The notes under the pieces were generated by a model. That model worked only from the letters and a program-made list of their open reading frames with translations. It ran no database searches and was not told where the DNA came from. Below, piece by piece: positions 24,904 to 33,636 of a stretch of DNA of 64,000 nt. Each line of letters opens with the position of its first letter. Within the stretch, counting starts at the first letter, position 1. The DNA comes from Tabrizicola_A sp965284335 (GTDB lineage: Bacteria; Pseudomonadota; Alphaproteobacteria; Rhodobacterales; Rhodobacteraceae): NCBI RefSeq assembly GCF_965284335.1, contig NZ_OZ260076.1; one strand, given 5' to 3'. Made by a program: the position numbers and the translations under genes.

Positions 24904-26301
24904 TTACAAAAGCGCCGTCACCTGCGCCACGAAATCCTCGCCCCGCTTTTCGAAATTGGCGTATTGGTCAAAACTCGCCGCTGCCGGGGCCAAAAGCACC
25001 ACATCGCCCGGCTCTGCCTCGGCCGCGGCACGGGCCACCGCGCGCGCTATGGTTTCACAAATTTCATGCGGGGTATCGCCGATCTGCAGCGCAAAATCGC
25101 GTGCCGAATGGCCGATCAGATAGGCTTTGCGCACCGCGCCAAGATAGGGCTCCAGCCCCGCCAAGCCGCCATCTTTGCCCATACCGCCCACGATCCAGCG
25201 AATGTTCTGAAACGCCTGCAAAGCCTTGGCGGCGCTGTCGACATTGGTGGCCTTGCTGTCGTTGACGAATTTCACCCCGCCCTTTTCACCCACCAATTGG
25301 CTGCGATGCGGCAGCCCGGCGAAAGAGTGGAACGCCCCTTCAATCATCTTCGGCGCAATCCCCACCGCGCGGGCGGCGGCATAGGCGGCACAGGCGTTTT
25401 GGTGATTATGCGCGCCCGGCAGGCCCGGCACTTCGCGCAGGTCGATCGAGGCCATCTGCTTGCCGCGCCGCCATTCGGCCAAAAACCCCTTGCGCGCAAA
25501 GACCGACCAGCCAAACCCGTCCAGCTTTTGCCCCGAGGAAATGCGGATCACCCGATCATCGCTTGGCCCCATCGCCAGTTGCCCCGCCAGAAACCGGCCC
25601 TCCAACTCATCAACGCCAATCACCGCGCGGTCCGGCCCACCTTCGACAAAAAGCCGCCGCTTGGCCGCGAAATAGCCGCCCATCCCATCATGGCGGTCCA
25701 GATGGTCAGGCGAGAGGTTGGTGAACACCGCCACATCCGGTGTCAGCGCGCGGGCAAGCTCGGTCTGATAGGATGACAGCTCCAACACCACCACCTCGCC
25801 ATCCTGCGGCGGGTCAATCGACAAAACCCCCATGCCGATATTGCCCGCCATCTGCGTCGGCCGCCCGGCCACTTGCAGGATATGATGGATCAGCGCCGTG
25901 GTGGTGGACTTGCCGTTCGATCCGGTGACGCAGATCACCTTGGGCGGGGTTTCGAAATCATCCCAGTTGCTGCTGCCAAAGGACCGGAAAAACAGGCCAA
26001 TGTCATTGTCCACCGGCACGCCCAACTCCATCGCGCGGGCGATCACCTTGTTCGGCTTGGGGTAAAGATGGGGAATGCCGGGCGAGGTGATCAGCGCCGC
26101 CACCCCCTCCATGACGCCATGGCGCATCAGATCGGCACAGACATAGCCCGCCGCCTCGGCCTTGGCGCGGGCCTCGGGGCTGTCGTCCCAGACCACAGGC
26201 TCGGCCCCGCCTGCGACCAGCGCCGCCGCCGTCGCCAGCCCCGAACGGCCAAGGCCCAGAACCGCAACCTTTTGGCCCGAAAAACCTGTGACGGGAATCA
26301 T
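24904..26301 (-). CDS. murD: UDP-N-acetylmuramoylalanine--D-glutamate ligase MurD
   Basis: The 465-residue Mur ligase adds D-glutamate to the peptidoglycan precursor. The GLGRSGLATAAAL Rossmann start, ATP loop VTGSNGKSTTTALIHH (~113), LSSYQTEL and NLSPDHLDRHDGM blocks and the C-terminal NDSKATNVDSAAKAL are clear. The start MIPVTGF at 26301 follows AGGAGG. It is the first gene of this minus-strand run; mraY, murE and murF, which usually come before it, are not here, since rimO faces away from it. Confidence 0.97.
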   Translation of the reverse strand: MIPVTGFSGQKVAVLGLGRSGLATAAALVAGGAEPVVWDDSPEARAKAEAAGYVCADLMRHGVMEGVAALITSPGIPHLYPKPNKVIARAMELGVPVDNDIGLFFRSFGSSNWDDFETPPKVICVTGSNGKSTTTALIHHILQVAGRPTQMAGNIGMGVLSIDPPQDGEVVVLELSSYQTELARALTPDVAVFTNLSPDHLDRHDGMGGYFAAKRRLFVEGGPDRAVIGVDELEGRFLAGQLAMGPSDDRVIRISSGQKLDGFGWSVFARKGFLAEWRRGKQMASIDLREVPGLPGAHNHQNACAAYAAARAVGIAPKMIEGAFHSFAGLPHRSQLVGEKGGVKFVNDSKATNVDSAAKALQAFQNIRWIVGGMGKDGGLAGLEPYLGAVRKAYLIGHSARDFALQIGDTPHEICETIARAVARAAAEAEPGDVVLLAPAAASFDQYANFEKRGEDFVAQVTALL

Positions 26302-26421
26302 AAACGCGCCTCCTGCAAACCTGCGCCGCACAGTGCACCGAGGCCCCTTGCTTGCGCAAGCAGGCGAAGACCCTCAACGCCCCCTTTGCCCTGCGCCGCG
26401 CTTTGCGATATAGCCACCGCC

Positions 26422-27810
26422 ATGAGCCAGAACCCCCCGAACCTCCGCCCCGATCTTGCCCCAAAGCCGCTGTTCGACATCGACCGGCGCGCAGGCCAGC
26501 CAACCATTGGCATGGTGTCCTTGGGCTGCCCCAAGGCGCTGGTGGACAGCGAACGCATCCTGACGCGGTTGCGCGCCGAGGGCTATGCGATTTCGCCCGA
26601 TTACAAGGGGGCGGATGCGGTCATCGTCAACACCTGCGGCTTTCTCGACAGCGCCAAGGCCGAAAGCCTTGAGGCGATTGGTGAGGCTTTGCGCGAAAAC
26701 GGCAAGGTTCTGGTGACAGGCTGCCTTGGGGCCGAGCCCGACTATATCACCGGCGCGCATCCCAAGGTTCTGGCCGTAACCGGCCCGCATCAATACGAGG
26801 CGGTCTTGGACGCCGTGCACCGCGCCGTGCCGCCCGCGCCCGACCCGTTCATCGACTTGATGCCGGCGACGGGCGTGAAACTCACGCCCCGCCATTACAG
26901 CTATCTGAAGATTTCCGAAGGCTGCAACCACGCCTGCAAATTCTGCATCATCCCCGACATGCGCGGCAAACTGGTCTCGCGCCCTGCCCATGCCGTGCTG
27001 CGCGAGGCGGAAAAGCTGGTGGATGCCGGGGTGCGGGAACTTCTGGTGATCAGCCAAGACACCTCGGCCTATGGGGTGGACCGCAAACATGACCTGTCGC
27101 CTTGGAAGGGCGGCGAGGTGCGCGCCCATATCACCGATCTCGCGCGCGAGTTGGGCCGCCTTGGCGCTTGGGTGCGGCTCCATTACGTCTACCCCTACCC
27201 CCATGTGCGCCAATTGGTGCCCCTGATGGCCGAGGGGCTGGTGCTGCCCTATCTCGACATCCCCTTCCAGCACGCCCACCCCGACACCCTGCGCCGCATG
27301 GCGCGGCCCGCAGCGGCGGCCAAAACGCTGGACGAAATCGCCGCATGGCGGCGCGATTGCCCCGATATCGTGCTGCGCTCGACCTTTATCGTCGGCTATC
27401 CCGGCGAGACGGAGGCGGAATTCCAGACGCTCCTCGATTGGCTCGATGAGGCGCAACTGGACCGCGTCGGCTGCTTCCAATACGAAAACGTCGCAGGTGC
27501 CCGCTCAAACGCCCTGCCCGACCATGTGCCCGATGAGGTGAAACAAGACCGCTGGGATCGGTTCATGGAAAAGGCCCAAGCGATTTCCGAGGCTAAACTG
27601 GCCGCCAAGGTGGGCCAAGTGATGCAAGTCATCATCGATGAGGTCGACGAAGACGGCGCCACCTGCCGCACCAAGGCCGATGCGCCGGAAATCGACGGGA
27701 ATTTGTTCATTGATGAGGGGTTTGAGGGCCTTGCCCCCGGCGATCTGGTGACCGTGACGGTGGAAGAGGCGGGGGAGTATGACCTCTGGGGCCGCCTCAA
27801 CGGAATTTGA
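26422..27810 (+). CDS. rimO: Ribosomal protein S12 methylthiotransferase RimO
   Basis: The 462-residue radical SAM enzyme adds a methylthio group to an aspartate of ribosomal protein S12. Domains in order: the N-terminal methylthiotransferase domain (MVSLGCPKALVDSE, cysteines also in NTCGF and TGCLG for the second cluster), the radical SAM domain (CNHACKFC, ~residue 170) and a C-terminal TRAM domain. The ATG at 26422 gives the normal start; the open frame reaches far upstream over murD without meaning. Its TGA (27808-27810) lies within a palindrome. Confidence 0.96.
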   Translation: MSQNPPNLRPDLAPKPLFDIDRRAGQPTIGMVSLGCPKALVDSERILTRLRAEGYAISPDYKGADAVIVNTCGFLDSAKAESLEAIGEALRENGKVLVTGCLGAEPDYITGAHPKVLAVTGPHQYEAVLDAVHRAVPPAPDPFIDLMPATGVKLTPRHYSYLKISEGCNHACKFCIIPDMRGKLVSRPAHAVLREAEKLVDAGVRELLVISQDTSAYGVDRKHDLSPWKGGEVRAHITDLARELGRLGAWVRLHYVYPYPHVRQLVPLMAEGLVLPYLDIPFQHAHPDTLRRMARPAAAAKTLDEIAAWRRDCPDIVLRSTFIVGYPGETEAEFQTLLDWLDEAQLDRVGCFQYENVAGARSNALPDHVPDEVKQDRWDRFMEKAQAISEAKLAAKVGQVMQVIIDEVDEDGATCRTKADAPEIDGNLFIDEGFEGLAPGDLVTVTVEEAGEYDLWGRLNGI

Positions 27811-27908
27811 CGCAAATTCCGCCCCGATTTCTGGCGCAGAAATCGGCATGACCCCTGGTCACCCGGAATTCGCGCCGAATTCCGTGCCGATTTCCGCGCC
27901 GGAAATCG
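27801..27908. repeat. Four palindromes alternating in type between rimO and ubiK
   Basis: Four inverted repeats lie at 27801-27821, 27824-27846, 27864-27884 and 27888-27908. Each has 9- or 10-base arms and a three-base loop (ACG, GCG, CGC, CGC). They alternate between a CGGAATT type and a CGATTTC type. The first contains the rimO stop codon, the last ends one base before the ubiK stop codon on the other strand. The two convergent genes are thus joined by repeats alone. Confidence 0.9.
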
Positions 27909-28151
27909 TTACTTCTTCCCCTCCAGCGCCGCGATCCGCGCCTCAAGGGCGGCGTTTTCTTCCCGCGCCTTTTGCGCCATCGCGCGCACCGCATCGAACT
28001 CTTCGCGCGTCACGAAATCGCGGTCGGCCAGCCAGCGGTCCATCAGGCTTTTCATCGCCGTTTCCGCCTCGGCCTTGGCCCCTTGGGCCACGCCCATGGC
28101 GTTGGTCATCAGCTTGGACATGTCATCCAGAAACTTATTGCCCGGTTGCAT
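27909..28151 (-). CDS. ubiK: Ubiquinone biosynthesis accessory factor UbiK (BMFP family)
   Basis: This 80-residue protein has an N-terminal amphipathic helix (KFLDDMSKLMTNAMGVAQGA) and a C-terminal coiled coil (AMAQKAREENAALEARIAALEGKK), the plan of the BMFP/YqiC family. In E. coli UbiK binds UbiJ in aerobic ubiquinone synthesis and associates with membranes. The ATG at 28151 fits homologues; one at 28163 would add four residues. It diverges from lgt and converges on rimO. Confidence 0.88.
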   Translation of the reverse strand: MQPGNKFLDDMSKLMTNAMGVAQGAKAEAETAMKSLMDRWLADRDFVTREEFDAVRAMAQKAREENAALEARIAALEGKK

Positions 28152-28269
28152 CGCGCTCTCCATTCCGTTTCGCCTTATATGGTCCGACAGGCGCCCCTCT
28201 GCAAGCCTGCCAAAGATTGACAAGCCCCGCCCCCTGCCGGACAAGACGGCAAAGCACAAGGCAGGCCCG

Positions 28270-29145
28270 ATGACCTATATCCCCTTCCCCGACATCTCGC
28301 CCGAGATCTTTTCGATTGACCTAGGCCCCATGACATTGGCGCTGCGCTGGTATGCGCTGGCCTATATCGTCGGGCTGATCGCGGGCTGGAAGCTGATCGC
28401 CCGCATGGTCAGCACCCCGCGGCTGTGGCCTGCTGCGGCCCCCGCGCGGCCCGATCAGATCGAGCGGCTGCTGACTTGGGTGATCGTCGGGGTCATTTTG
28501 GGCGGGCGCATCGGCTATGTGCTGTTTTACGACCTTGGCAGTTTTGCCGCTGATCCGGGCCGCATCCTGCGCGTCTGGGAGGGGGGCATGTCCTTCCACG
28601 GCGGGTTCCTTGGGGTTGTGGTGGCGGGCATCTGGTTTTGTCGGCGCGAACAGATCCCGATGCTGCCGATGGCCGATCTGATGGCGGCGGTGGCGCCCAT
28701 TGGCATTCTTCTGGGCCGCATCGCCAATTTCATCAACGCCGAGCTGTGGGGCCGCCCCACCACCCTGCCTTGGGGCGTGGCCTTTCCCGGCGAGGCGGCG
28801 CAGTCCTGCGCCACCGCCGATCTGCCCTGCATCCGCCACCCCAGCCAATTGTATGAGGCGGGGCTGGAGGGGCTGCTATTGTTGGTCCTCTTCACCTACC
28901 TGATCTGGCGGAGGGGCTGGTTGCGGTTTCCGGGCGCCATCGCGGGGTTGTTCTTCGCGGGCTATGGGCTAAGCCGCTTTGCGGTGGAATTTGTCCGCCA
29001 ACCCGATGCCCAATTCACCAGCGCCGACAACCCCTTGGGGCTCTATCTGCACTTGGGCGGCTATGGCCTGACCGCAGGTCAGCTTTTGAGCCTGCCGATG
29101 ATCATTGTTGGGCTGTGGTTCGTGCTGCGGGCGCGCAAGGCATGA
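28270..29145 (+). CDS. lgt: Prolipoprotein diacylglyceryl transferase Lgt
   Basis: The 291-residue membrane enzyme adds diacylglycerol to the lipobox cysteine of lipoproteins. About seven membrane segments are seen, with the Lgt signature GRIANFINAELWGRPT, the HGGFLG block with the essential histidine region, and HPSQLYEAG. The start MTYIPFP at 28270 matches relatives. Its stop overlaps the ATG of the next gene (ATGA). Clients in this window include BamD. Confidence 0.97.
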   Translation: MTYIPFPDISPEIFSIDLGPMTLALRWYALAYIVGLIAGWKLIARMVSTPRLWPAAAPARPDQIERLLTWVIVGVILGGRIGYVLFYDLGSFAADPGRILRVWEGGMSFHGGFLGVVVAGIWFCRREQIPMLPMADLMAAVAPIGILLGRIANFINAELWGRPTTLPWGVAFPGEAAQSCATADLPCIRHPSQLYEAGLEGLLLLVLFTYLIWRRGWLRFPGAIAGLFFAGYGLSRFAVEFVRQPDAQFTSADNPLGLYLHLGGYGLTAGQLLSLPMIIVGLWFVLRARKA

Positions 29146-30203
29146 CGCCTTTGGCCAAATATTTGGCCGCCCGTATCCGCGCCGAGGGGCCGATGACCGT
29201 GGCGGCCTATATGGCCGACTGCCTCTTGCACCCCACCATGGGCTATTACACCACCCAAAGCCCGTTTGGCGCGCAAGGTGATTTCACCACCGCCCCCGAA
29301 ATCAGCCAGATGTTCGGCGAGCTGATCGGTCTTTGCATCGCCCAGACTTGGCTGGATCAGGGCAGCCCCCCCGCATTTACCTTGGCCGAGCTTGGCCCCG
29401 GTCGCGGCACGCTGATGGCCGATGTCTTGCGCGCCACCCGGGGCGTGCCGGGCTTTCACGCCGCCGCCCAAGTGGTGCTGATCGAGGCCTCTGCCCGGTT
29501 GCGGGACATTCAGGCCAGCACCCTTGCCCCGCATCAGGTGACTTGGGCCGATGACAGCGCGGCACTGCCCGATGACGCCCCCCTGTTCCTGATCGCCAAC
29601 GAGTTTTTCGACGCCCTGCCGATCCGCCAATTCGTCAAGGACCCGAACGGCTGGCGCGAACGGCTGGTTGGGTTGGCCGACGACACGCTGGCCTTTGGCC
29701 TGTCCGAAGCCCAGCCCAGCGCCGCGCTCGACGCGCAATTTCCCGATGATGAACCCGGCAGTTTGGTGGAAATCTGCCCCCAAGCCAGCGGCCATATGGG
29801 CGAAATCGCCCGGCGCATCGCCAGCCATGGCGGTGCAGCACTGATCGTCGATTACGGCGGCTGGCAGTCGAAGGGGGACACGCTGCAAGCCCTGATCGCC
29901 CACCGCTTCACCCCCCCCTTGGAGCAGCCCGGCCGCGCCGATCTGACCGCCCATGTCGATTTTCACGCGCTGGCCACGGCCGCCCAACCACTGCGCGCGG
30001 CCTATACCACCCAAGGCGCGTTTTTATCTGCGCTGGGGATTGAGGCACGCGCAGCAAAACTGGCGCAAAACCTGACAAGGGGGGCGCTGGAAAATCACCG
30101 CGCCGCGCATCACCGCTTGACCGATGCCACCGAAATGGGTTCGCTGTTCAAAGTGCTGGGGCTGACCCGGCCAGATGCCCCGCCGCTGCCCGGTTTTGCC
30201 TGA
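29142..30203 (+). CDS. SAM-dependent methyltransferase, MidA/NDUFAF7 (DUF185) family
   Basis: The 353-residue protein matches the family that in mitochondria (NDUFAF7) dimethylates an arginine of complex I subunit NDUFS2. Marks are HPTMGYYTT, GDFTTAPEISQMFGE, the SAM-binding AELGPGRGTLMADVLR, and the DALPIRQF block. Alphaproteobacteria have the close relative of complex I, so the same role is reasonable but inferred. It is coupled to lgt upstream and pgeF downstream (24 bp). Confidence 0.88.
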   Translation: MTPLAKYLAARIRAEGPMTVAAYMADCLLHPTMGYYTTQSPFGAQGDFTTAPEISQMFGELIGLCIAQTWLDQGSPPAFTLAELGPGRGTLMADVLRATRGVPGFHAAAQVVLIEASARLRDIQASTLAPHQVTWADDSAALPDDAPLFLIANEFFDALPIRQFVKDPNGWRERLVGLADDTLAFGLSEAQPSAALDAQFPDDEPGSLVEICPQASGHMGEIARRIASHGGAALIVDYGGWQSKGDTLQALIAHRFTPPLEQPGRADLTAHVDFHALATAAQPLRAAYTTQGAFLSALGIEARAAKLAQNLTRGALENHRAAHHRLTDATEMGSLFKVLGLTRPDAPPLPGFA

Positions 30204-30227
30204 AGCCCCCTTTTGACGGACAACCGC

Positions 30228-30977
30228 ATGTTGGAAATCATTACCTCTGATGCCCTTGCCCCGCGCCATGGGTTTTTCACCCGCAAGGGCGGTGCATCCT
30301 CGGGCATTTTTGCCGGGCTGAACTGTGGAACGGGCAGCACGGATCAGGCGGAAATCGTGGCGATCAACCGCGCCCGTGTGGCAGATGCCGTGGGACTCTC
30401 GCCCGACGCGCTGGTCACGGTGCATCAGGTGCATTCGCCCGATGTGGTCAGCGTCACCGCCCCCTTGACCGACCGGCCCCGCGCCGATGCGATGGTCACC
30501 GCCACACCGGGGTTGGCGCTGGCAGTTCTGACGGCCGATTGCCAACCGGTGCTGTTTGCCGATGCCAAGGCCGGGGTCATTGGCGCGGCCCATGCGGGGT
30601 GGAAAGGCGTGCGCGACGGGGTGATCGAGGCCACCTTGAGCGCCATGGAAGCACTTGGCGCCCAGCGCCGCGCCATCACCGCCGTGATCGGCCCCTGCAT
30701 CAGCCAGACCGCCTATGAGGTGGGCCAAGAATTTTACGAAAGCTTTACCGACGACACCCCCGAGGCAGGGCGGTTTTTCGTGAACGGCAATGGCGACCGC
30801 TATCTGTTTGATTTGCCGTCCTACGGGCTGTGGCGCTTGCGCGAGGCGGGGGTGGGCCATGCGGAATGGACGCGCCATTGCACCTATCGCGATCCGGCCC
30901 GATTCTATTCCTACCGCCGCACCACCCATGCAGGCGAGGCCGATTATGGGCGGCAAATTTCGGTGATCCGGCTGTAA
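30228..30977 (+). CDS. pgeF: Peptidoglycan editing factor PgeF (laccase-domain, YfiH)
   Basis: The 249-residue protein has the metal-site motifs of the YfiH family: HQVHSPDV, LTADCQPVLF and AAHAGWKGV. Family members edit wrongly built UDP-MurNAc precursors by removing L-serine from the alanine position; purine nucleosidase activity is reported for relatives. The ATG at 30228 gives the usual start; a TTG 15 bases upstream is in frame. It is the last of lgt, methyltransferase, pgeF, all close together. Confidence 0.92.
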   Translation: MLEIITSDALAPRHGFFTRKGGASSGIFAGLNCGTGSTDQAEIVAINRARVADAVGLSPDALVTVHQVHSPDVVSVTAPLTDRPRADAMVTATPGLALAVLTADCQPVLFADAKAGVIGAAHAGWKGVRDGVIEATLSAMEALGAQRRAITAVIGPCISQTAYEVGQEFYESFTDDTPEAGRFFVNGNGDRYLFDLPSYGLWRLREAGVGHAEWTRHCTYRDPARFYSYRRTTHAGEADYGRQISVIRL

Positions 30978-31236
30978 TCTGGGCAAGGCTGCGGCAGCGA
31001 TGCCGCCAAATTGCCATCAGATCAGAAACGCCGCCGCGCGATTGTTTCCAAAAACATGATTATCGCCAAGAATTGCGGGCCTGCGCGATTTGGGCGGTCT
31101 TGCCACATTCGCACCCGCAACCGGCCGCAAAAATCCGCGCCGCTGCGCCGAATGGTCAAATGCTTGCCGCAAAGGAAGGGGATAGTCGCATCAAGGTTAA
31201 CGCCACCCCTTCGTTTCTTGCCGTTGGAGCCACCCC

Positions 31237-31389
31237 ATGACCAAAGACCGCCGCTGGATGAAATCTGTCATCGCCGCCTCGACCGAGGTGCAGGTCACGC
31301 TGCCTTGGGCGCGCGGCACCCGTCGCCGTCCGCAGGCGATGAAACCGGTGACAAAGCCCGCAGCGCCGCGCGGCCAAGCGGCCCGCTGA
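31237..31389 (+). CDS. Small basic protein of 50 residues
   Basis: An ATG at 31237 with GGAG eight bases upstream opens a 50-residue frame starting TKDRRWMKSVIAAS and ending in a basic, proline-rich tail (RRRPQAMKPVTKPAAPRG). An intrinsic terminator follows 26 bp after the TGA. A ribosome site, stop and terminator in the right order make a real gene likely. I think short proteins with this start are common in Rhodobacterales, but I know no function. The long untranslated lead (30978-31236) may contain its promoter. Confidence 0.68.
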   Translation: MTKDRRWMKSVIAASTEVQVTLPWARGTRRRPQAMKPVTKPAAPRGQAAR

Positions 31390-31414
31390 TCGCCTGATCG
31401 TCCTGACCGTGCAC

Positions 31415-31446
31415 AAAGGGCCGAGGGGGAAACCCCCGGCCCTTTT
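31415..31446 (+). terminator. Intrinsic terminator after the 50-residue gene
   Basis: AAAGGGCCG-A-GGGGG pairs with CCCCCGGCCCTTTT around the loop AAA, with one bulged base. It ends in TTTT. Confidence 0.88.
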
Positions 31447-31808
31447 CCCATGTCCACCAAACCAAGCCAGAGCCGAATCACTTTTCAGATCCTTCACCGC
31501 CCCATTTGCCCGTTATTGTTCCGGCTTGCGAAAACAATACCGTCCGACACATGAAGATCGGGGCGCAAACCTGCCCAATTAAGGATTAATTTTGACAGCC
31601 CGTCGCGATTGCGCCATCTTTCACCTCACAGATGTCCCTCTGTGAATAAAGGGGATGGCGGCGCGGTAAGACCTAAATGGCACCCCCCATCGCTGTGGAT
31701 CGGCCCCAACGGGCCATCCCAAGACGCGCACGGTCAAGGCCGCCCCGGTGCTCCTCTGGCACCATCACGGGGCGGCCTGAGCTTTTGTGGGATAGGCTTT
31801 GTCGCCAA
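31447..31808. other. Intergenic region with a large hairpin, no protein gene seen
   Basis: About 360 bp separate the terminator from the lrp stop. No frame with a ribosome site was found. There is an AT-rich patch at 31578-31603 (AATTAAGGATTAATTTTGAC, including TTGACA). At about 31738-31780 a long imperfect hairpin has arms GGCCGCCCCGGTG and CACGGGGCGGCC with an inner GGTGC/GGCACC pair, and GAGCTTTT after it on the plus strand. A promoter-like patch followed by a hairpin and T-run some 180 bp later could be a small RNA gene on the plus strand; or the hairpin simply ends the lrp transcript. Confidence 0.4.
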
Positions 31809-32309
31809 TCAGGCGTTCTTGGCCAGCCGCGCCTCAAGCACATCAAAGGGCAGGCCCGGCTCGTCCTTGGCACAACGGATCACCAGACTGGTTTTCACCG
31901 AAGCCACATTTTCCGCCGAGGTCAGCCCTTCGGTCAGAAAGCTTTGGAAAGTGGACAAATCAGGTGCCACGCATTTCAAGATGAAATCAATCTCGCCGTT
32001 CAGCATGTGACACTCGCGCACCAAGGGCCAATCCCGGCAACGCTGCTCAAAGGCCGACAAATCCGCCTCGGCCTGCGAGCGCAGGCGCACCATGGCAAAG
32101 ACCTTTACCTCGAACCCCATCTCGCGGGCGTCGATATCGGCGTGATAGCCCTTGATATAGCCCTCTTCCTCCAGCGTGCGCACCCGGCGCAGACAGGGCG
32201 GGGCCGAGATGCCGACACGGCTGGCCAACTCGACATTCGTCATCCGCCCATCGGCCTGCAACTCGGCCAGAATGCGGCGGTCGATCGGATCGAGCTTTGA
32301 GCTGGCCAT
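31809..32309 (-). CDS. Lrp/AsnC-family transcriptional regulator
   Basis: The 166-residue protein has an N-terminal helix-turn-helix (LDPIDRRILAELQADGRMTNVELASRVGIS...CLRRVRTLEEEGYI) and a C-terminal ligand-binding RAM domain. These regulators sense amino acids and act as octamers or dimers. GGGAGAA lies before the ATG at 32309. It is transcribed away from trxB, with 177 bp between, an arrangement common in Rhodobacterales; control of trxB is possible but not shown. The ligand is unknown. Confidence 0.93.
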   Translation of the reverse strand: MASSKLDPIDRRILAELQADGRMTNVELASRVGISAPPCLRRVRTLEEEGYIKGYHADIDAREMGFEVKVFAMVRLRSQAEADLSAFEQRCRDWPLVRECHMLNGEIDFILKCVAPDLSTFQSFLTEGLTSAENVASVKTSLVIRCAKDEPGLPFDVLEARLAKNA

Positions 32310-32486
32310 GACGTTCTCCCTTGTTGGACCGCTTATTAGGCGCACGGGCGCGGCTGCGCAATAATGTTTCGCATTCGCGCAACTTTTCGTCAGTTCTCCG
32401 CTTAGCCCGCCGCTGCCCGCATGCGCGGGCTTTCGCGCGCCGCGCGCCCGGCCTATATGGGGACGAATATGTTTTCGGGGGATATC

Positions 32487-33425
32487 ATGGCCAATACCAA
32501 GCACACGCGCGTTTTGATCATCGGTTCGGGTCCGGCGGGCTATACCGCCGCCGTCTATGCCGCACGCGCCATGCTCAACCCGGTTTTGGTGCAAGGCTTG
32601 CAGCCCGGCGGGCAGCTGACCATCACCACCGAGGTGGAAAACTGGCCCGGTGAAACGCATATCCAAGGCCCCGAGCTGATGGTGAACATGCAAGCCCATG
32701 CCGAGGCGATGGGGGCCGAGGTCATCTCGGATTACATCACCAGCCTTGATCTGCAAAACCGCCCCTTCACGGCACGGGCCGACTCTGGCACCACCTATAC
32801 GGCCGATGCGGTGATCCTTGCCACGGGTGCGCAAGCCAAATGGCTGGGCCTGCCGTCAGAGGAAAAGTTCAAAGGCTTTGGCGTGTCGGCCTGCGCCACC
32901 TGCGACGGGTTTTTCTATCGCGGCAAAGAGGTTGTGGTGATCGGCGGCGGCAATACAGCGGTGGAAGAGGCACTGTTTTTGACCAACTTCGCCTCAAAGG
33001 TCACGCTCATTCACCGCCGCGACAGCTTGCGCGCGGAAAAGATCATGCAAGACCGTTTGTTCAAGAACCCCAAGATCGAGATGCTGTGGAATTGCGAAGT
33101 GACCGAGGTTCTGGGCACCGAAAACCCTATCTCTGTGACCGGCGTGCGCACCCGCAACCTGCAAACGGGTGAAGAAAAGGTTGTGCCCTGTCACGGCTTC
33201 TTTGTGGCCATCGGCCACGCGCCTGCCTCCGAATTGGTGAAAGACCAGTTGGAGCTGCATTCCGGCGGCTATGTAAAGGTTGAACCCGGCTCAACCCGCA
33301 CGGCGATTCCCGGCGTCTTTGCCGCGGGCGATCTGACCGACCACATCTATCGCCAGGCTGTCACCAGCGCCGGAATGGGCTGCATGGCAGCGCTTGATGC
33401 GGAACGGTTCCTGTCGGGCCATTAA
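32487..33425 (+). CDS. trxB: Thioredoxin-disulfide reductase
   Basis: The 312-residue flavoprotein passes electrons from NADPH to thioredoxin. The FAD loop IIGSGPAGYTAAVYAARA, the redox-active CATC (in SACATCDGFFY), the NADPH loop VVIGGGNTAVEEAL and the final GVFAAGDLTDHIYRQAVT are intact. GGGGGA stands six bases before the ATG at 32487. It is divergent from the Lrp gene. A GC hairpin at 33439-33462 follows its stop. Confidence 0.97.
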   Translation: MANTKHTRVLIIGSGPAGYTAAVYAARAMLNPVLVQGLQPGGQLTITTEVENWPGETHIQGPELMVNMQAHAEAMGAEVISDYITSLDLQNRPFTARADSGTTYTADAVILATGAQAKWLGLPSEEKFKGFGVSACATCDGFFYRGKEVVVIGGGNTAVEEALFLTNFASKVTLIHRRDSLRAEKIMQDRLFKNPKIEMLWNCEVTEVLGTENPISVTGVRTRNLQTGEEKVVPCHGFFVAIGHAPASELVKDQLELHSGGYVKVEPGSTRTAIPGVFAAGDLTDHIYRQAVTSAGMGCMAALDAERFLSGH

Positions 33426-33438
33426 CCAAAGCCTCACA

Positions 33439-33462
33439 GACGGGCGTCTTGGAACGCCCGTC
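33439..33462 (+). terminator. Hairpin after trxB, weak terminator
   Basis: GACGGGCG and CGCCCGTC form a perfect eight-base stem around TCTTGGAA, 14 bp past the trxB stop. No T-run follows, so termination would need Rho or be partial. Confidence 0.5.
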
Positions 33463-33636
33463 AACGCCCTGCTGTGATCTGTAGAACGACTTTCCATCGC
33501 ATGGCAGAAACGCGGCATTTCCGCCCTATTTCCTTAACAAAACCCCAAGGCTGCTTGAATTTCGCCCTTGTCCGGGTCTAAAGCCCGCGCCAACGTTGGA
33601 TTGTTTCCATCGAAGGTCAACAAAGCGAGCATTTCC

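Noticed and set aside
25873..26421. 183-codon N-terminal extension of rimO over murD
   Set aside because: Conserved sequence begins at the ATG at 26422; the upstream part overlaps murD and is low-complexity.
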